From Lysobacter antibioticus (GTDB taxonomy: Bacteria > Pseudomonadota > Gammaproteobacteria > Xanthomonadales > Xanthomonadaceae), in NCBI RefSeq assembly GCF_001442535.1, contig NZ_CP013141.1:5697223-5706992 (forward strand): a stretch of 9,770 nt of DNA. Reading direction: 5' to 3'. A program made the position numbers and the translations under genes. Below, one piece after another: positions 6,561 through 9,770 of this stretch. The notes beneath the pieces were generated by a model. It saw nothing but the letters and a program-made list of their open reading frames with translations. It was not told the DNA's origin and ran no database searches. Every line of letters begins with the position of its first letter. Position 1 is the first letter of the stretch.

Positions 6561-6876
6561 TTTGATGTCGCCTTGGGCTCAAAAAGATAAAAAAACCGGC
6601 CTTTGCAAGTGCCTGATTTTTAAGGGTGAGCAATGGTCGGCCGACCACAGGCTTGGAGAAAAAGGCCCGGAGAGAGGCGAAAAAATCGCCAAACAGCGCC
6701 TCCGTGGATAACTCGCCGACCAATGGGAAACGCCAGAAGCCTCGGAAATAAGGCCTCTTCCGTCGTTGCGACGAGGCGTAGAAAAAGTTGAGGCTGGGAG
6801 TTTGGCGCGGCCAGATAGATTCGAACCTCCATCCAATGATTAGGTCTAAACGAGCGCAACGATGCTCCTCGGCCTC
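6561..6876. repeat. tRNA-linked repeat unit, copy 1 (about 316 bp)
   Basis: This stretch aligns collinearly with 6932-7249 at an offset of 370-372 bases. Anchors are TGAT (6563/6934), GATTT...AAGGG, TGGT...ACCACAG (6634/7006), GGCGA-N5-TCGCC-AAAC (6676/7048, 21 of 23 bases equal over 6676-6698) and AAATAAGG (6746/7117). Each copy ends in a tRNA-like sequence on the minus strand, CCA ends 371 bases apart. Copies are clearly diverged, so the duplication is old or the element arrived twice. No supported gene lies in 6421-6802. Confidence 0.7.
6803..6876 (-). pseudogene. Decayed tRNA-like remnant (74 bases)
   Basis: On the minus strand a 74-base stretch starts GAGGCCG and ends TGGCCGC-G-CCA. Six of seven acceptor positions can pair (one wobble, one A/G mismatch). 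The D-arm GAGC...GCTC pairs perfectly with an 8-base loop. The T-loop TTCGAAT is intact, but its stem has one mismatch and two G-T pairs. The anticodon arm does not fold and the D-to-T interval is two bases short. The 3' end resembles a tRNA-Arg of the GCGGCC...GGCCGCGCCA type (from memory). It occupies the place in repeat copy 1 that tRNA-Ile2 has in copy 2. It is most likely a dead tRNA or an attachment-site relic. Confidence 0.5.
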
Positions 6877-7159
6877 ACTTGGCATGCCCACCTATGGTTC
6901 CCAAAAGTGGGTTTCGGGTTTTGGTTGACCTGTTGATCGCCGAAAAACTCGCGGAAAAGTCCACGGCTAACCCATTGATTTACAAGGGGGCGAAAATCAG
7001 CCCTGTGGTTCCGAGACCACAGGTAGGGAGAAGAGAGAGGACTGACTGGCGAAAAATTCGCCAAACGGCGTTTTTCGCCGGTTCTCTGAAACCACGGCCT
7101 TCGCAGAAACCCTCGAAAATAAGGGGGTTTTCTCAACGTGCGGAGGGGGAGATAAACGC

Positions 7160-7171
7160 CCTTCCGGAAGG
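7160..7171 (-). terminator. Short palindrome after the tRNA, possible processing or termination signal
   Basis: The perfect 12-base palindrome CCTTCCGGAAGG begins 2 bases past the tRNA CCA end, followed on the minus strand by GCGTTTATCT. The stem is too short for a confident terminator call. Confidence 0.3.
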
Positions 7172-7173
7172 AG

Positions 7174-7249
7174 TGGTGGGCCCACCAGGATTCGAACCTG
7201 GAACCAAAGGATTATGAGTCCTCTGCTCTAACCGTTGAGCTATAGGCCC
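7174..7249 (-). tRNA. tRNA-Ile2 (anticodon CAU, lysidine-modified)
   Basis: The 76-base gene includes an encoded CCA (7174-7176). The acceptor GGGCCTA pairs with TGGGCCC through wobble at one position, and the T-arm CCAGG-TTCGAAT-CCTGG is perfect. The anticodon loop sits in GGACTCATAATCC with CAU at 7214-7216. The GACTCATAATC core is the hallmark of tRNA-Ile2 rather than initiator or elongator tRNA-Met; TilS converts the C to lysidine so that it reads AUA. It is transcribed towards the accessory region, so its 3' end faces that region, the usual geometry for tRNA-targeted integration. Confidence 0.93.
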
Positions 7250-7261
7250 GCGCGAGCAGGG

Positions 7262-7290
7262 ATTCTAATGGTTGGGCGGGGCGGGCGTAA
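7262..7290 (-). promoter_or_regulatory. Candidate promoter of tRNA-Ile2
   Basis: On the minus strand TTACGC (7285-7290) and TAGAAT (7262-7267) are 17 bases apart. The tRNA begins 13 bases after the -10, with a GC-rich discriminator (GCTCGCG), as is common for stable-RNA promoters. Confidence 0.5.
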
Positions 7291-7497
7291 GCGGCGCGGC
7301 TATGTGCCAGCGCCGTCGCACGGGAAGCCCATGCCCCTCGACGCAGAGACGGCGCGCAGCAGCGGTGTGGCCTGCCTCGTCGATTCCTGCCAATCGATGG
7401 ACCGTATCGAGGTGCAATCGAGGTGCCTCACCAGTCGAAGCGCCTTACCAAAGGCCGCTCATCCAGGCAGAGACAGGCCTAGGCGACAACCGTCCCC

Positions 7498-9770
7498 TCA
7501 GCGCTTCGCACTCATCGAATACGGCCGCTGCTTCGGATCGCTGGCCCACGCCTTATTCGGCGTGGCCTGCATAGTAAACCGCAGTTCCCCGCCGGCCATG
7601 ATCTCTTCGTGACGCAGGAAGCTGCGGTCCAACGGCTGGCCGTTGAGGGTGGCGGCGCCGATGTAGGGGTGGGCGTCGTCCAGGCCGTCGGCGACGACGC
7701 TGAAGCGTTTGCCGTTGGGCAGGTTGAGGGTGGCCCTGGGCAGGAAGGGGCGGCCGATGGCGTATTCGTTGCTGGCCGGGGCCACCGGGTAGAAGCCGAG
7801 CGCGGTGAAGACGTACCAGGCCGACATCTGGCCGAGGTCGTCGTTGCCGGCCAGGCCGTCGGGGCGCGGGGCGTACTGGCTGGCCATGATCTGCTTGAGG
7901 CGTTCCTGGGTGCGCCAGGGTTGGCCGGCGTAGCCGTAGAGGTAGGCGACGTGGTGGCTGGGTTCGTTGCCGTGGGCGTACCAGCCGATCAGGCCGGTGA
8001 TGTCTTCCATGTGCGCGAAGGTCTTCGGGTCGACCTTGGCGTCGAAGACCTGGTCGAGTTTGGCGACGAGCTTGGCGTCGCCGCCGTGGGCGTCGATCAG
8101 GCCGGCGACGTCCTGCGGCACGTACCAGGAGTACTGCCAGGCGTTGCCTTCGGTGTAGTCGGTGCCGTAGCCGCTGGCGGTGGGGTCGAAGGGTTCGCGG
8201 AAGGCGCCGTCGCGCTTGCGTGCGCGCATGAAGCCGCTGTTCGGGTCGAAGGCGTGCTTCCAGTTGCCGGCGCGCTTTTCGAACTTGGCGGCGATGTCCT
8301 GGCGGCCCATGTCGCTGGCCATGCGCGCGATGGTCCAGTCGTCGAAGGCGTATTCGAGGGTCTTCGAGGCGGCCTCGCCTTCTTCGTCGATCGGCACGTA
8401 GCCGAGCTGCATGTATTGGGCGATGCCGTCGTAGGGGCCGTAGCTGGCGCTGGCGACCATCGCGTCGAGCGCCTCGTTGGTGTCGTAGCCGCGGATCCCT
8501 TTCATGTAGGCATCGGCGATCACCGGCACGGCGTGGTAGCCGACCATGCACCAGGTTTCCTGACCGTGGAAGGACCAGATCGGCAGGATGCCGTAGGGGC
8601 TGTGGCGGCGCGAGGCGAGCAGGGAATTGACGAAGTCGTTGTTGCGGCGCTCGGGTTGCACCAGGGTCAGCAACGGATGCAATGCGCGGTAGGTGTCCCA
8701 CAGCGAGAACGTCGAGTGATAGCGGAAGGCCTTGGCCTGGTGCACGGCGTTGTCGGGGCCGCGGTAACGGCCGTCGCTGTCCATGAACAAGCTCGGCCCC
8801 ATCAGCGTGTGATAGAGCGCGGTGTAGAAGCTCTTACGCATCGGCTCGGGCGCGTCGGCGTCGATCGCCGACAAGGCTTCGGTCCAGCTCGCGCGCGCCT
8901 GTGCGCGCACGGCGTCGAAATCCCAGCCGGGCACTTCGGCGTCGAGGTTGGCGATGGCGTTGTCTTCACTGACCGGCGAGATCGACACTTTGACGATCAG
9001 GTCGCGGCCGTCGGCGTCGGCGAAGTCGAGGCTGCCGACCACCTGGCGGCCTTCGATCTGCGCGCGTTGCGCCGGGTCTTTTTCGCCCGGCGGCGGGAAG
9101 CCTTTGTAGGCAATGTCGGCTTCGGTGTCGTGAAAACCGTGCCCACTCACCGGACGCGAGAAGCGCATCGCGAAATACAGCTGCCGGCCCGGCGCCCAGC
9201 CGCGGGTTTCGCGGTAGCCGGTGACGGTGCCGTCGGCGCGCAAGCGCAGCCGCGACCAGAGGATTTTGCCGGGGTAGTCGTACAGGCTGGTGCGCAGGTC
9301 GACCAGCACGTGCGCAAGCTGCCCTTTCGGGAAGCGATAGCGATGCACGCCGACACGCTCGGTCGCGGTGAGTTCGGCGCGGATCTTGTAGTCGTCGAGG
9401 GTGACTGCGTAATAGCCGGGCTGCGCGACTTCGTCGTCGTGGCGGAAGCGCGAGCGGTAGCCGCTGCGCGGCGTTTTGGAATCGCCGCGCTCGAGCTTGA
9501 CCTCGCCGGCGATCGGCATCAGCAGTACGTCGCCAAGGTCGGAATGGCCGGTGCCGGAGAAATGGGTGTGGGAGAAACCGACGATGCTGCTGTCGCTATA
9601 ACGATAGCCGGCGGCCCAGCCGTAGGCCTGCTTGCGCGGCTGGATCTCGGTGTCGGGGCTGAGCTGGATCATGCCGAACGGCACCACCGCGCCGGGGAAG
9701 GTATGGCCCTCGCCGCCGGTGCCGATGAAGGGGTCGACCGATTCGTAGGCCCGGCGGCCGGCGGCGTCGG
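7498..9770 (-). CDS. GH92 alpha-mannosidase, 5' end beyond the window
   Basis: This glycoside hydrolase family 92 enzyme is a calcium-dependent inverting exo-alpha-mannosidase that trims mannose from N-glycans or mannans, usually outside the cytoplasm. The visible 756 residues begin in the N-terminal beta-sandwich with VDPFIGTGGEGHTFPGAVVPFG (about residues 11-32), the family's opening motif. The true start and any signal peptide lie past the right edge, and the Met codons inside this motif are not starts. The (alpha/alpha)6 catalytic domain shows WDTYR (357-361), the YHAVPVIADAY region, HGNEPSHH with the likely general acid Glu602, and GNDDLGQMSAWYV with Asp643/Asp644 as the likely base. All key motifs are intact and the protein ends normally at TGA 7498-7500. 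The exact linkage (alpha-1,2, -1,3, -1,4 or -1,6) cannot be read. Its high GC matches a resident chromosomal gene, unlike DNA left of the tRNA. No clear terminator is visible in 7250-7497. Confidence 0.95.
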   Translation of the reverse strand, partial: DAAGRRAYESVDPFIGTGGEGHTFPGAVVPFGMIQLSPDTEIQPRKQAYGWAAGYRYSDSSIVGFSHTHFSGTGHSDLGDVLLMPIAGEVKLERGDSKTPRSGYRSRFRHDDEVAQPGYYAVTLDDYKIRAELTATERVGVHRYRFPKGQLAHVLVDLRTSLYDYPGKILWSRLRLRADGTVTGYRETRGWAPGRQLYFAMRFSRPVSGHGFHDTEADIAYKGFPPPGEKDPAQRAQIEGRQVVGSLDFADADGRDLIVKVSISPVSEDNAIANLDAEVPGWDFDAVRAQARASWTEALSAIDADAPEPMRKSFYTALYHTLMGPSLFMDSDGRYRGPDNAVHQAKAFRYHSTFSLWDTYRALHPLLTLVQPERRNNDFVNSLLASRRHSPYGILPIWSFHGQETWCMVGYHAVPVIADAYMKGIRGYDTNEALDAMVASASYGPYDGIAQYMQLGYVPIDEEGEAASKTLEYAFDDWTIARMASDMGRQDIAAKFEKRAGNWKHAFDPNSGFMRARKRDGAFREPFDPTASGYGTDYTEGNAWQYSWYVPQDVAGLIDAHGGDAKLVAKLDQVFDAKVDPKTFAHMEDITGLIGWYAHGNEPSHHVAYLYGYAGQPWRTQERLKQIMASQYAPRPDGLAGNDDLGQMSAWYVFTALGFYPVAPASNEYAIGRPFLPRATLNLPNGKRFSVVADGLDDAHPYIGAATLNGQPLDRSFLRHEEIMAGGELRFTMQATPNKAWASDPKQRPYSMSAKR

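Larger units (their letters stand above)
6932..7249. repeat. tRNA-linked repeat unit, copy 2, ending in the intact tRNA-Ile2
   Basis: This is the counterpart of 6561-6876. It contains several hairpins: CTGTGGT/ACCACAG (7003-7022), GGCGAA/TTCGCC (7048-7062) and CGGCG/CGCCG around five T (7066-7080). The first two have equivalents in copy 1 (TGGT/ACCA at 6634-6647; GGCGA/TCGCC at 6676-6690). The third does not. Open frames across it on both strands are by-products and lack ribosome sites. Confidence 0.7.

Noticed and set aside
6553..7136. Overlapping minus-strand frames sharing PYFRGF-like peptides
   Set aside because: The shared peptides follow from the DNA repeat itself. Neither frame has a ribosome site and the frames differ in length and ends.
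6879..7217. Plus-strand open frame ending GPPGFEPGTKGL
   Set aside because: The last 14 or so codons are the tRNA-Ile2 gene read from the opposite strand, a familiar false ORF. The rest is repeat copy 2.
7406..7426. Direct repeat ATCGAGGTGC twice with one base between
   Set aside because: It is a single short tandem repeat downstream of GH92 with no other copies or linked structure, probably slippage.
7553..8701. Arginine/proline-rich minus-strand frame of 382 codons inside the GH92 gene
   Set aside because: It is an alternative-frame shadow of a GC-rich gene. The GH92 frame has complete family motifs over the same bases.
1..9770. Search for CRISPR arrays, insertion sequences, integrase or relaxase genes
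   Set aside because: No regularly spaced repeats, no transposase-like frame with terminal repeats, and no recombinase motifs were seen.

Overview
The window most likely comes from a GC-rich gammaproteobacterium of the Xanthomonadaceae/Lysobacteraceae (Lysobacter- or Xanthomonas-like). This is inferred from the GC-rich glycoside hydrolase family 92 (GH92) gene at the right, the gammaproteobacterial form of tRNA-Ile(CAU), and the general gene style. No 16S or other phylogenetic marker is present, so the assignment is tentative. The window splits at about position 7170. To the right lies GC-rich DNA of core-genome type. To the left lies visibly less GC-rich, mosaic accessory DNA with toxin-antitoxin modules, decayed genes and gene-poor stretches.

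Layout, left to right. A possible CDS tail sits at 2-67. A four-helix membrane protein of unknown function lies at 171-683 (minus), followed at its 3' end by a hairpin. A YegP-like DUF1508 protein lies at 1167-1496 (plus) with a textbook terminator. A decayed minus-strand cassette follows: a small ORF interrupted by TGA (3091-3324), then a frameshifted gene (1764-3078) whose middle segment keeps a PD-(D/E)XK nuclease-like signature. Next comes a compact minus-strand operon: higB toxin, higA antitoxin fused to an M78/ImmA-IrrE metalloprotease domain, and a third gene of unknown function (5417 down to 3495), with a promoter overlapped by a perfect palindrome. A plus-strand mazEF module lies at 5849-6420 with its own promoter and inverted repeat.

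From about 6560 to 7249 there is no convincing protein gene. Instead there are two diverged copies of a unit of about 316 bp, offset by about 371 bp. Each ends, at the same relative place, in a minus-strand tRNA-like sequence: an intact tRNA-Ile2(CAU) at 7174-7249 and a decayed tRNA-like remnant at 6803-6876. The last 2.3 kb (7498-9770, minus) encode a GH92 alpha-mannosidase whose start lies beyond the right edge.

How it fits together (inference): tRNA 3' ends are common integration sites, and the accessory DNA lies on the 3' side of the tRNA-Ile2 gene, so 7174 is a plausible island edge. Two toxin-antitoxin modules in about 3 kb fit stabilisation or phage-defence roles in such DNA. No integrase and no second attachment site are visible, so the island reading is unproven. 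The best candidates for something undescribed are the three-gene higB/higA-M78/unknown operon and the tRNA-linked tandem repeat unit.
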